This document shows, one piece after another, positions 32,041 to 44,200 of a DNA stretch of 45,161 bases. The notes under the pieces are model-generated. The model had not been told where the DNA came from and did not search any database. It saw only the letters and a list, made by a program, of their open reading frames with translations. Every line of letters begins with the position of its first letter. The stretch's first letter is position 1. Origin of the DNA: Alphaproteobacteria bacterium (GTDB lineage Bacteria > Pseudomonadota > Alphaproteobacteria > Rs-D84); NCBI GenBank assembly GCA_024402765.1, contig JAKSTC010000007.1, positions 1 to 45,161 on the forward strand. The letters are read 5' to 3'. The position numbers were made by a program, and so were the translations under genes.

Positions 32041-33939
32041 TTACTGTTTTTCAGAAAAATCTGCATCTGTTGTTTTTGTATCAGAATTATTATCGTCTGA
32101 AGAAGGTTGTGCATTTTGTTGTGCTTCCTGTTGTGCCTTGTATACGGCTTCACCCAACTTCATCGCTTTTTCAGACAACGCATCTGTTTTTGCTTTCAGG
32201 CTTTCCGCAGTTGCATCAGATTTTGCCAATTCATCTGCTAATTCTTGTTTAGCATCTTCGATGGCTTTCTTTTCATCTGCAGAAATTTTATCGCCATGTT
32301 CTTTCAGTGATTTTTCAATACTGAATATAGCAGTTTCTGCGGTATTTTTTGCCTCTGCCAATTCACGTTTCTTTTTATCTGTTTCGGCATTTGCAGCGGC
32401 TTCATCAACCATGCGTTTGATTTCGTCTTCGGACAAACCACCGTCAGATTTAATAGAAATCGCTTGTTCTTTGCCTGTGCCTTTATCTTTTGCTGACACA
32501 TGAACGATACCGTTTGCATCAATATCAAAAGACACTTCAATTTGTGGCATACCGCGTGGGGCAGGTGCAATACCTTCTAAATTAAATTGACCCAACAATT
32601 TATTGTCTGCCGCCATATCGCGTTCACCCTGGAACACACGAATTGTAACCGCAGATTGGTTATCTTCGGCGGTACTAAACACCTGGGACTTCTTTGTTGG
32701 AATTGTTGTGTTTCTGTCAATCAAACGTGTGAATACACCGCCCAATGTTTCAATACCCAATGACAATGGGGTCACATCCAACAACAAAACATCCTTTACA
32801 TCGCCTTTTAAGACACCACCTTGAATTGCGGCACCCATAGCAACCACTTCGTCAGGATTTACACCCTTGTGTGGTTCACGACCAAAGAATTCTTTAACTG
32901 TTTCTGCAACCTTGGGCATACGTGTTTGACCACCAACCAAAATCACTTCGTTGATTTGTGATTTGTCCAAACCCGCGTCTTTCAAAGCCTTTTGACATGG
33001 TTCAATTGTTTTTTGAATCAAATCTTCGACCAAAGATTCCAATTTAGCACGCGATAATGTTGTGTTAAAGTGTTTTGGACCTGTGGCATCTGCGGTCAAG
33101 AAAGGCAGGTTAATATCTGCACTTGTCTTTGACGACAATTCAATTTTTGCCTTTTCTGCGGCTTCTTTCAAACGTTGTAACGCCAATTTATCACCAGACA
33201 AATCAATACCAGATTGTGCCTTAAATTCATCAATCAGATATTTCAAAACGCGTGCGTCAAAGTCTGAGCCACCCAATGCAGTATCACCGTTTGTTGATTT
33301 TACTTCAAATACACCATCAACGATTTCCAAGATAGACACATCAAATGTTCCACCACCCAAATCGTAAACTGCAATTGTGCCATTTTTATTTTTATCCAAA
33401 CCATACGCCAATGCTGCGGCGGTTGGTTCATTAACAATACGCAAAACATTTAAGCCCGCGATACGACCGGCATCCTTGGTTGCCTGGCGTTGTGAATCGT
33501 TAAAGTAGGCTGGCACAGTAATAACCGCATCAGTAATTGTTTCGCCCAAATAATTTTCAGCATCTTTTTTCAATTTGCCCAAAATCATCGCAGAAATCTG
33601 GGACGGTGCATATTTTTTACCGTCAATTTCAACCCATGCGTCACCATTGTCGCCCGCAACAATTTTATAAGGAACGCGTTTTTCAATTTCCTTAACCGCC
33701 GGGCTATCAAAACGCAAACCCATCAAACGTTTAATTTCATAAATAGTATTTGCAGGATTTGTAACCGCCTGATTTTTGGCTGTAATACCAACCAATTGTT
33801 CGCCTGCGGATGTCATTGCGACAACCGATGGGGTTGTGCGTTGTCCCTCAGCATTTTCGATAATTTTTGGCTCTGTTCCATCCATAAAAGCCATTGCGGA
33901 ATTTGTTGTTCCTAAATCAATACCTAATACTTTTGCCAT
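32041..33939 (-). CDS. dnaK: Molecular chaperone DnaK (Hsp70)
   Basis: 632-residue Hsp70. ATPase domain: [16 protein letters not shown] at the start, [61 protein letters not shown]. The linker [15 protein letters not shown] leads to the substrate domain and a helical lid ending DADFSEKQ. The start is ATG 33939 with AAGGAG 8 nt upstream; GTG 33948 is an in-frame alternative. grpE and dnaJ are not adjacent, unlike the common dnaK-dnaJ pair. The promoter at 33972-33999 could be read by the housekeeping or heat-shock sigma factor. Confidence 0.98.
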   Translation of the reverse strand: MAKVLGIDLGTTNSAMAFMDGTEPKIIENAEGQRTTPSVVAMTSAGEQLVGITAKNQAVTNPANTIYEIKRLMGLRFDSPAVKEIEKRVPYKIVAGDNGDAWVEIDGKKYAPSQISAMILGKLKKDAENYLGETITDAVITVPAYFNDSQRQATKDAGRIAGLNVLRIVNEPTAAALAYGLDKNKNGTIAVYDLGGGTFDVSILEIVDGVFEVKSTNGDTALGGSDFDARVLKYLIDEFKAQSGIDLSGDKLALQRLKEAAEKAKIELSSKTSADINLPFLTADATGPKHFNTTLSRAKLESLVEDLIQKTIEPCQKALKDAGLDKSQINEVILVGGQTRMPKVAETVKEFFGREPHKGVNPDEVVAMGAAIQGGVLKGDVKDVLLLDVTPLSLGIETLGGVFTRLIDRNTTIPTKKSQVFSTAEDNQSAVTIRVFQGERDMAADNKLLGQFNLEGIAPAPRGMPQIEVSFDIDANGIVHVSAKDKGTGKEQAISIKSDGGLSEDEIKRMVDEAAANAETDKKKRELAEAKNTAETAIFSIEKSLKEHGDKISADEKKAIEDAKQELADELAKSDATAESLKAKTDALSEKAMKLGEAVYKAQQEAQQNAQPSSDDNNSDTKTTDADFSEKQ

Positions 33940-33971
33940 TTTGTTCACTCCTTAAAAACTTGTTCAGAGGG

Positions 33972-33999
33972 AATATAGTTAGGCAAAAACTAATTTCAA
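33972..33999 (-). promoter_or_regulatory. Promoter of dnaK
   Basis: On the minus strand, CTTGAAA (TTGAAA at 33999-33994), 16-nt spacer, TATATT (33977-33972). CTTG plus CTATATT is near the alphaproteobacterial RpoH pattern, but not exact. Confidence 0.5.
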
Positions 34000-34027
34000 G
34001 TGCATCTGCCCTTTATTTTTATTCCTA

Positions 34028-34057
34028 AAACAAAAAACCGTCCAAAATAGGGCGGTT
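34028..34057 (-). terminator. Terminator of rplY
   Basis: AACCGCCC/GGACGGTT on the minus strand (34050-34057 with 34036-34043, one G-U pair), 6-nt loop, then TTTTTTGTTTT. Confidence 0.8.
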
Positions 34058-34082
34058 ATTGTATTTGCAAGAAATCTTAATA

Positions 34083-34724
34083 TTATTTCTTTTCTTCCCC
34101 AGCGGCAGCAGGTGCATCAGCAGTCGCAGCGGCAGCAGCCACAACAGGTTTATCCGTTTCTTCGGGCATTTTACCACCAATTGTTGCAAACGCCAATTCT
34201 GCCTGGTGCAGACCAAGTTCAATACCGTTTGGCAATACCAAATCAGAACCGTGAACAGTATCACCGATATTCAAATCAGCCAAATCAATAATGATTTTTT
34301 CTGGGATATTGTCAATCAAACCGCGAATTGCAACCTTACGTACCGCAAAGTTCAAAACACCACCCAATTTAATACCTTTGGATGTTTCGATATTGATAAC
34401 GTCCACTGGGACAGTGATATTCACAGGTTCTTTGACATTAATACGTTTAAAATCGACATGAATAGGTGCATCAGACACAGGATGATATTGAATATCCATC
34501 AAAACAGTATCTTCGTTTCCACCTTTTAATGCGATTTGGAACAATTTTGTCCGCAATCCCGGTGTTTTCAACAACATTTCGAAATCATGACCATTTAATT
34601 CAATAGCGACAGGGTCTTTTTTATTACCGTATATCACAGCAGGAATGTTTTTAGCATTGCGAACTGAACGTGCGGCCCCCTTGCCAGCAACATTACGAAT
34701 TTCAGCGTTTAATTTTATTGCCAT
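34083..34724 (-). CDS. rplY: 50S ribosomal protein L25/general stress protein Ctc
   Basis: 213 residues, the long two-domain form that binds 5S rRNA. N-terminal L25 domain: AEIRNVAGKGAARSVRNAKN, IPAVIYGNKKDPVAIEL, HDFEMLL, VLMDIQYHPVSDAPIHVDF. C-terminal TL5-like beta domain: VNITVPVDVINIETSKGIKLGG, IEVDLADLNIGD-like IIIDLADLNIGDTVHGSDL. It ends in an Ala-rich tail (AAAAATADAPAAAGEEKK). The usual partner pth is not next to it. An AAAGGA site precedes the ATG; a terminator follows. Confidence 0.95.
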   Translation of the reverse strand: MAIKLNAEIRNVAGKGAARSVRNAKNIPAVIYGNKKDPVAIELNGHDFEMLLKTPGLRTKLFQIALKGGNEDTVLMDIQYHPVSDAPIHVDFKRINVKEPVNITVPVDVINIETSKGIKLGGVLNFAVRKVAIRGLIDNIPEKIIIDLADLNIGDTVHGSDLVLPNGIELGLHQAELAFATIGGKMPEETDKPVVAAAAATADAPAAAGEEKK

Positions 34725-34841
34725 TTTAAATCCTTTTTATATAGCATTGTTTAACTTTGCATAACCTCCAAGGGTGTTATGCGGGGCACATTATGAACCA
34801 AAACACACAAAAAATCAAGTATTTTTTGGATATCATCCACT

Positions 34842-34870
34842 ATAAAAATAAAAACCGCGATAAACGCGAT
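34842..34870 (-). terminator. Terminator after the duplicated tRNA-Pro end
   Basis: CGCG/CGCG (34856-34859 with 34865-34868) plus outer A/T pairs, then TTTTTATTTTTATA on the minus strand. The tail matches the tail after the first tRNA-Pro terminator. Confidence 0.55.
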
Positions 34871-34910
34871 TTGAAATTTTCCCATCGCGACGAAGCAAAG
34901 CGAAGACGGA

Positions 34911-35090
34911 TGGTCGGGGTGAGAGGGTTCCCTCGGAATTAAAATTCCTGTGGGGCATTCGTAACGATTTGATTGCACTATGTTTATCAAATCTACTCAT
35001 TGTCGACCCCAGGCAACTTCGTTGCAATGCCGAACCTGGTACACCCACTATAAAAATTAAAACCGCCTTTAATGGCGGTTTTGAATTTCG
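34911..35090 (-). ncRNA. Structured element trailing tRNA-Pro
   Basis: Same order as the tRNA-Gly element on the minus strand: terminator; hairpin A (CCAGG/CCTGG, 35035-35039 with 35009-35013, inner GCAAC/GTTGC); TCGACAATGAGTA; hairpin B (GATTTGAT 34993-34986 with ATCAAATC 34973-34966, 12-nt loop ending GCA); CGTTACG; hairpin C (GGAATT/AATTCC, 34948-34943 with 34940-34935); CCGAG; then the tRNA-Pro 3' copy. Stem sequences differ from the Gly element but pairing is kept. No protein is encoded in 34725-35090. Confidence 0.5.
35050..35082 (-). terminator. Terminator immediately after tRNA-Pro
   Basis: AAAACCGCC/GGCGGTTTT (35082-35074 with 35067-35059 on the minus strand), 6-nt loop, then AATTTTTAT. 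Confidence 0.8.
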
Positions 35091-35167
35091 TGGTCGGGGT
35101 GAGAGGGTTCGAACCTCCGACACCTTGGTCCCAAACCAAGTACTCTACCAGGCTGAGCTACACCCCG
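35091..35167 (-). tRNA. tRNA-Pro (anticodon TGG)
   Basis: 77 nt with encoded CCA. Acceptor CGGGGTG (35167-35161) with CACCCCG (35101-35095), discriminator A. D-arm AGCTCAGCCTGGTAGAGTAC; anticodon loop TTTGGGA; T-loop TTCGAAC. It reads CCA/CCG by wobble. Its 3' 20 nt are duplicated downstream. Confidence 0.96.
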
Positions 35168-35210
35168 AATGGACACAATTATATCAGTATTTTTTCTAAA
35201 TGCAATCTAA

Positions 35211-35250
35211 ATCGCAAAAATTTAACAAACCGCCCAGAACTAGCGGTTTG
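35211..35250 (-). terminator. Terminator of the giant surface-protein gene
   Basis: CAAACCGC/GCGGTTTG (35250-35243 with 35233-35226 on the minus strand), 9-nt loop, then TTAAATTTTTGCG. Confidence 0.75.
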
Positions 35251-35260
35251 TTTATCGGTT

Positions 35261-38200
35261 TTATTGCTTGGAATCATCATAGATATAATAGGTTGAACCA
35301 TTATATATGGTTTTGTATGATTTAGATGACTTATCAGACATGGTCTTGGACACAGTTGACATATTGCCAAAGAAGTCAGGTTTGCCATCATTGTTAATAT
35401 CAACATTAAATGATGGTGTTGTCTTTTTAACGCTACGCAAATACATTACTTCATCCCCCACATGTAATTTACGCCCGCAATCTGCTTCTTCGTCTGCACC
35501 GGCACCATAACCAATCGTGGTCAACCCCGTTGCACATGCGGTCGCCCCACACGCACCAGCCGACGCCCAATTGCCCGCGCCCGCAGCCGTTTGATCTGTG
35601 TTGCCAGTGCCCGTTGCATAATATCCACCATCTGTTTTCTTGCAAGACGCTTGACCAGTTGCAGGTTGATATGTTCCGCACGCACATGCTGCTATTCCAC
35701 CTGTTTTATTGTAGTACACCGTTGTTCCGCCGGCACAATAATTACCTGCCACACAGGTTGTCTGACCAGCCCCAGCTGTTGCAACATAGCTACCCGCAGT
35801 TGTTGATAGATAACAACTGTTTATATCCGTCGAACCCGCACCACTGTTCGGATATGCCGTCGGACATGCTGTACAACTCGTCGCTGTCGAACCTGCATAG
35901 TATCCTGCTTTCGCGGTTACTGTCTTTACCGTCTGCTGGCATGATGCATTATTGGTTGAACAGCCATCCTTAATCGTGCCATCACCATTACCATTTGCAT
36001 TTGAATACGCAACATAATTACATGCCGCTATTGAACATGAATTACATGTCGCACTTGAACATCCCGTTGGCGCAGAACATGATGTTTGACTGCCCGTCCA
36101 TGCACGACTCTTGGTGTTACTGTAACATGATGTTATCGCCGTAGAACCCGCACCACTGTTTGGATAACTTGATGGACACGCCGAACATGTTAAATAGTTT
36201 GACGAAACCGGTCCCGCGATAAAACTACCACTGCCTGAATTACCATAGAACTTATCAGTCACTGTATCATACATTCCAACCGCACCGTCACTATTGCGTT
36301 TAGCTGGAATAAAATTGCGAACAAGTGTACTGTCAACAATTAATTGTAAATATTTCATTTGGCATTTTATGTGATATCTGTCACTACCGGCTTGAAAAAT
36401 TTGGATAGTACTATTTGATGGATATATATTTGCTGAAAAAAGAGCTTCGGAACCTTTAGCTCCATTGACAATAATATATTTCGTTTGATTATTTCCATCA
36501 TATACGAATTCTATTTCATTATCATTGGTTCTGACAAAACTAATTGTGGCATTAGCATTAGAATCATCTGAACTCCTATTGTATGCAAAAGCACCATTTT
36601 GATAAAGTCCAGAAACAAATCTGTTAGTTGTGTTATCTTGATTACCACAAATATCTGCTTCCGAACTTGTAGATTCCGTTTCTTTTATTCTTGTTTTGAT
36701 TGTAAGATTATTTGTATCTAGGTTATACCCCGTATCAATATGCTGTGTTCCAGTGGATTCAATATATTCCAATGGCGTATAGGCACCACCACCCAATGTC
36801 GCATAATAATTTGCTTTCGCGGTTACAGACTTTACCGTCTGCTGGCATGATGCATTATTCGTTGAACACCCACTCTTGATAGAACCATCACCATTACCGT
36901 TTGCATTTGAATACGCAACATAATCACACGCAGCTTTCGAACATGAATTACATGTCGCACTTGAACATCCCGTTGGCGCAGAACATGATGTCTGGCTACC
37001 ACTCCATGCACGTGACTTTGTTCCACTGTAACAAGATGTTATTGCCGTCGAACCAGCACCACTGTTTGGATAACTTGATGGACACGCATTCAAACCAAAA
37101 TTAGTTGTATGAACAGTAGCCGCATTACTACTATCACAATCAACTTTTGCCTTACCTGGACAATACGACCCAGCCTCGCATATTTTAGCATCTGAATAGT
37201 ACGCATATGAACCACACGTGTCTTTACCCGTCAAATAATATCCTGCGTGTGCATCTGTCCATTTATGCCACACATATGTATCATACTTTTGACTTGTCGA
37301 ATTATACATTACGTGTTCGTTCATTTTGCCACGGGTACAACTCAACCAGTTTTGTGCTTCACATTGTGTAATCGCCGTCAGACCAGTTTTACTTGATGCG
37401 TTGGTTGATGTGATACTGCAACCACCATAGTAATCATCCGAGAATGTGGTCTGTTTATGATCGGCTACAGCCGGACAGTCATACTTTACACCACTGGCGC
37501 AATATACAAACCCAGAGCACTGACTTTGACCTGTTCTTGTATTTGCATCACCGCCCGTTGAATAATACCCACTGCTTACTGTCTTACGTTCTGCTGTACC
37601 ACCAGCACAATAATAATTATTACCACCACACGCACTACATGCCGTACTATTCACATAATATCCGGCTTTCGCACCCAATGCACTTGTTACACTCGCACTG
37701 CCATACGTAATAGTCGTACCACTTATGCTGCTGGCCGTCCTCTTAATCGTTCCACTAGAACAGTTCGCAGGTGTTTGTGTCTGATAACATGCTGTGTATG
37801 CACTGGACCCATCTGCCGATGCCGTAGTCCATCCACTCGTCGTCGTACATGCCGTACTTATACCATTCTTACAGTAATTACCACTCGTACATTGACTCCG
37901 TCCCGTACATTTATCAGTCCCTGTGCACCCCGTCGTGTAATATCCATCACCAGGCGCACTACAACTCGACGCCCCAGCTCCACTATACGAGTTCCGACCG
38001 CTACATCCACCACACGATTTACCCGATACACTATCACTCGTACTACTCGGAGTTGCCGTCTTTGAACCTCCAGCACAATAGTACCCAGCAGTTATGTTAC
38101 TACAACTTGTCGCACCAGCACTACTACTATACTTACCACCTGCACACTCTGCACGCACACCACTGCTACAATAATATCCTGCCGTACATTGACTCTGACC

Positions 38201-41200
38201 GCTTCTGGTTGTTTCAGTTCCACCAGTAGAGTAATAGCCCGTATCTACTGTCTTACGCGCCGCTGTGCCACCAGCACAATAATAATTATTGCCACCACAA
38301 GCACTACACACCAAACTATTTACATAATATCCGGCAGCTGCCCCCAATGGTACATCCACTGTTTCACTACCATAAGTAATAGTTGTACCACTTATACTAC
38401 TCGCCGTACGTTTCGTGTTACCTGCATTACAGTTGCTCGGTACACGTGTCTGATAACACGCTGTGTATGCACTGGACCCATCTGCCGATGCCGTAGTCCA
38501 ACCACTCGTCGTCGTACATGCCGTACTTACACCACTCTTACAGTAATTACCACTCGTACATTTACTCCGTCCTGTACATTTATCAGTCCCTGTGCACCCC
38601 GTCGTGTAATATCCATCACCAGGCGCACTACAACTCGACGCCCCAGCTCCACTATACGAGTTCCGACCGCTACATCCACCACACGATTTACCCGATACAC
38701 TATCACTCGTACTACTCGGAGTTGCCGTCTTTGAACCTCCAGCACAATAGTACCCAGCAGTTATGTTACTACAACTTGTCGCACCAGCACTACTACTATA
38801 CTTACCACCTGCACACTCTGCACGCACACCACTGCTACAATAATATCCTGCCGTACATTGACTCTGACCGCTTCTGGTTGTTTCAGTTCCACCAGTAGAG
38901 TAATAGCCCGTATCTACTGTCTTACGCGCCGCTGTGCCACCAGCACAATAATAATTATTGCCACCACAAGCACTACACACCAAACTATTTACATAATATC
39001 CGGCAGCTGCCCCCAATGGTACATCCACTGTTTCACTACCATAAGTAATAGTTGTACCACTTATACTACTCGCCGTACGTTTCGTGTTACCTGCATTACA
39101 GTTGCTCGGTACACGTGTCTGATAACACGCTGTGTATGCACTGGACCCATCTGCCGATGCCGTAGTCCAACCACTCGTCGTCGTACATGCCGTACTTACA
39201 CCACTCTTACAGTAATTACCACTCGTACATTTACTCCGTCCTGTACATTTATCAGTCCCTGTGCACCCCGTCGTGTAATATCCATCACCGGGCGCACTAC
39301 AACTCGACGCTCCAGCTCCACTGTAAGAGTTACGTCCGCTACATCCACCACACGATTTACTGCTTATACATCCGTTACCCGCAGCCGTTGGGGTCGCACT
39401 CGTTCCACCACCCGATGAATAATATCCAGCACTTACTTTACCACTACCGGTCGAACTCGTCGCACCAGCAGCACCATAATAACCCGCAGCTATCGTCCCA
39501 CCACTATAATTGGTTGTATTACATACACTTCCCGTAGCGTTCGTTCCACAACCAGTGTTATAATATCCAGCCGTCACATTACTACAACTGCTCGCCCCAG
39601 AACTACTATATGTTCCAGCAGCACATACACTACATGCACTCGATGCACTGCTGCCAGTACTGCCGTTATAGTACCCAGCACTACATGGTGTACGTCCACC
39701 AGCGCTACCATAATACACCTTTGACCCACCCGGGCAATAGCCACCCGTAGCACAGGTGCTCTGTGTCGCATCCTTCGCGGTTTTTAGGTAATTCCCAGCG
39801 GTAGTCGTGCCATAGCATGTTGTGCTCGCACCACGTCCACTATCAGAACTCGTATAGAACGCCCCCAGTGAACTACATGCTGTTTGTGTTGTTGCATCCG
39901 CCGGCGAATAATACCCCGTACCAACCGCTGTACAGACCTTATCTTTCATACAGTCTACACCTTTACAACCCGCGTAGCCCGCACTGTTCCACTCAGACCT
40001 GGAAGATATTGTCGAATAATATCCTGCTGCACATGCAGATGGGGCATAAATCTGGCAGCTACTATTTGCACCACCATAAGTGCCATCAGTGGAATTATAG
40101 TAACATATTGTGCTAAATGTCGCATTTGAATCGCTGTCCGTGAAATAAGCATAACAACCATTTGCACCATTATTATGAACAGCCGGATAATATGCATATG
40201 AACCCGTTGCACGTGACGCATATGTTCCTGTCACGGCCGGACATTCTGTACAACTGGATGCGCCAGCCCCCGAATACTGTGGACGACCGTTTGCACCATT
40301 TGCTGATGCACAGTTACTACAACTGGTCGCTGTACCACCAGCGGAATAATACCCCGCAGAACATTGTGAACATGTTTGACCACTAACAATTGAACCCGCC
40401 TTTGCAGACAACGCTGTCGCAATTGTTACTGTGGTGCTATATGCACTTACACTTGACGCACTGCGACGCAATTCACCAGAAGCACAATACGTACTTATTG
40501 ATGTGCCACTTTTACTCTCGTAACACGCACTATATGCTGTTGATGTAGTACTTGTCGTGTGTGCTGTCCAACCACTGTCTGCCGCAGGACACTGCGTACG
40601 CGTTAATGAATCTGTTCCAGAATAATACCCATCACCAACAGCTGTACAAACACCTGATAACAAAGCACTCTTTGTGGCATAACCCGGCTGACTTGTGGCA
40701 TTGGATGTATTATAATACCCCCCAGCACACTTTAAACTATCGCCATTGTTATTGAACCAACATGTTTTACCCGTTGCAGTTGCACCATAGGTATCTGTAT
40801 TAGCATCAATATAACAATGATAACCACCAATACTACCATGATCTAATGTTTTTGACTTAAAGTTAGCATAACAACCCTCGCGAACGGTATGATCACCATC
40901 ACCACCAGTATTCCAATAACTATAGGATTGTATGTCAGTATCAGATGATGTTGGGCATGATTTACATGTTGTTTTTCCTGCTTCATCTTGATACGTGGCA
41001 CCAGTACACGCGGTCGCACTGCAAGAACTATTTGCAACATATCCCGCCGCCGCAGTAGAGCAGGCCGATGACGCAGAACTTCCCGTTGATGAATTGTATT
41101 TACCCGCACCACAACCAGTCCATCCACCAGTACCATTATAATATACCGTCGTTCCGCCCGAACAATATCCACCACATGCACAGGTTGTCTGACCAGCACC

Positions 41201-44200
41201 CGCCGTCGCTACATATTTACCGGATGAAGTAGTTAAATAACAATCGTTTATATCATCGGATTTTGCCGCACTATTTGAATAGTTTGATGGACATCCTGTT
41301 ATTCCAATATCGTCACCATAGGTCAGACCACTATTACACAACGGAACGCTAGTATACCCCGGGCAATACGAGCCAGTCGGACACGGTAACGCACTTTGAT
41401 ACAACATACGATTTGTCGAGGTATTACAATAAGTGCTGCTATATGGTACCGACAGATAATATCCTGGATTTACTTTAGTATAATATTGTGCACTACCACC
41501 AGTATCATATTTACCAGTTGTAGAATTATATCTAACACTTTCAACCGAGAAATTTCCACGATTATTACTGAAAGAATAAAACGCCACACAACCATCTTTA
41601 GATGTAATACCCGTGGTCCAACTTTGTTGTGAAAAACTTGTTCGTTGTAAATTCTCACTTGCCAAATACGAATCTGGGAATGTTGTGCGCGCGGTTGTTG
41701 AATCCGCTGGTGGACACGCCTTTGGTGTATTAACATTTGGATAATACACATTTTCTGATGGACAATAGTTTGTCGCAGTGCATGTCGTTTGTGACGTATC
41801 CGTCTTGGCCGCTAAATACTTACCCGCTGTTGTTGATATATAACATGTCGTATCCGCATTACGCGAACCATCAGATTTTGTGTATAATCCGCCACCAAGC
41901 GCACTACACGCCTTACAACTTGTTTTACCAGATTCATTCTGGTATTGTCCGTCGCCACACCCAGAACACGAATATGTTGTTCCCAAAGTTGCCGTATAAG
42001 CGGCTTTATATGTTCCTGCACTACAATTTGTTGGGGCAGCCGACAAAACAATCATTTCTGGTTTTGCCGTTGAACTATTTTGTGTCAACAAATCTGCCGC
42101 AGTAAACACTGTTGTCCAATTAGAATTATCGGTTGATACATAAACATTAACATTGTGATATGTACGCCCATCAGTATATAAAGCAAATTTTATAGAACCT
42201 ATCGTTTTAGCGGCACCCATATCCCACACCATCGTTCCAGACGCATAATTCTCACGATACCAACTACCATCGGTTGCGGCCGACATATTTGATCCCGATG
42301 GGCCTGTCTTGCCCGACAATAAATTGGTGCCACTGCCATCACGTGCGGCAAATGCCTGAATTTCTACGACATGACTTCCGCCATTCGCTGTGCTACCCGT
42401 GGTTGTAACCTTGATATACCTAGCAGAAATTGTGTTTGCTGCTATTGCTTTCCCAGACAAAGATTGTGTACAATCTGTTGATGCATCGTGGTTTGATGCA
42501 CTGGTCCCAGAAGATGAGAAACCTGACATACAATAATTCACTGGCGAAATTTGCCCATAATTAACAGAATGCGCCCCAGTATACCATCCCCCCGCTGGCG
42601 TAGTACATGCCGCATTTACCGACACCACACGAGTTCCTGCAGCACAATTCGTATAACACACACTCGCACCACCGCTGTTACCGTTAGCGCTATTCGGATA
42701 CGCCGTCGGGCACGCAGGGCAGGTCACACCATCAACACGATACCCAGATTTCGCAGTTACTGTCTGTGGTGTCTTGGTGCAACTCTCACTCGTTGTCCCA
42801 CTCGTTGAACCGTTGCCAGTTCCTGCACTATTAGCATATTGCGTATATGTACTGCCCGTGCAAGAACACGAGTTCCATGCTGTTACACTATAACAATTTG
42901 TCGGTGTAGAGCCATTGTTTTGGGTACAACTCGCCGTCTTGGTCGTATAACACGCAGTATATCCACCGCTGTTACCGTTAGCGCTATTCGGATATGCCGT
43001 CGGACACGCAGGACACGTTACGCCATCAACACGATACCCAGATTTCGCAGTTACTGTCTTTGGTGTCTTGGTGCAACTCTCACTCGTTGTCCCACTCGTT
43101 GTTCCATTACCATTCCCAGCACTGTTCGAGTACTGTCTATATGTACTGCCAGTACATGAACAATCATTATATGCAGTTACACTATAACAATTTGTCGGTA
43201 TCCCTGCGTTGTTCTTAGTACAGCTCGCCGTCTTGGTCGTATAACACGATGTTACCGCTGATACTCCTGCATCACTGCTTGGATAGCCACTTGGACATTC
43301 TGTCCGGCCACCGGTACCATTATAATACACCTTTGACCCACCCGGGCAATAGCCACCCGCAGCACAGGTTGTCTGACCAGAACCAGCCGTTGCAACATAA
43401 CTACCCGCTGTTGTTGATAGATAACAACTGTTTATACTACCGCTACCTGCTGTGCTATTTGGATAGTTTGATGGGCACGATTCCAAACCAAAGTTAGTTG
43501 TCCAAACAGATGATTGATTACCGGCATAACATTCGACATACGCTTTACCCGGGCAATAATACCCCTCTGGACACGATTTTACGGTTGCATAATACGCGTA
43601 TGAACCACAACTGGCTTTATCGGTCAAATAATATCCTGCCTTTACAGACGCCCATGTTGGGTTATTCGCAGGATATACACTACCATTATACTTCGTATAC
43701 TCATAACCCCATGCACGATCTGTATCAACCCACATCAATGCCACACATTGTGTAGCAGCACTTGCACCATAACCCATACCACTAATACTAATACCTGTAA
43801 CAGTTGGGCTATTATAGTAAGACGATGGGAATGATGTTGGTTTGTGTGTTGACGGGTCTGGACAAGACTCACGTCCAGCAACAGATGATGACACATTATA
43901 TGTTCCACCCGGGCAATAATATCCAGGCTCACACTGCGTACATGTATTGCTCGTATTCTTGTAATATCCCGCAGAGCAGGTCGTAGATACGTGTGTACCA
44001 CCGCCACAGGATCCGTATGAACCACAACTCTGGGTTCCGGTACATGCAGAAGAACTGGTCGACCCCGCAGAACTGGTCTGATGATAACACGTCCGTGACT
44101 TTGTTCCACTACTATAATTCTTGGTTCCACCGGTTATACTTGATGTATATGTACAACTTGCAGTATCCGTAAATGATACATTACATGCAGTACATGACGA

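Larger units (their letters stand above)
34911..35110 (-). repeat. Direct repeat of the tRNA-Pro 3' end, 180 nt apart
   Basis: The 20 nt of tRNA-Pro from G57 to the last A of CCA (35110-35091) recur exactly at 34930-34911. The breakpoint in the T-loop is the same tRNA position as in the tRNA-Gly duplication. Downstream of both copies is a hairpin plus TTTTTATAGTGG, so the repeat unit may extend beyond the tRNA part. Confidence 0.9.

Noticed and set aside
34757..34942. 61-codon plus-strand frame near tRNA-Pro
   Set aside because: It crosses the duplicated tRNA end and terminator and has no coding signature.
37849..39537. Several repeated plus-strand frames rich in His/Ser/Tyr or Thr/Arg
   Set aside because: They repeat with the same 669-bp period as the giant gene and lie opposite it; low stop density comes from its biased codons.
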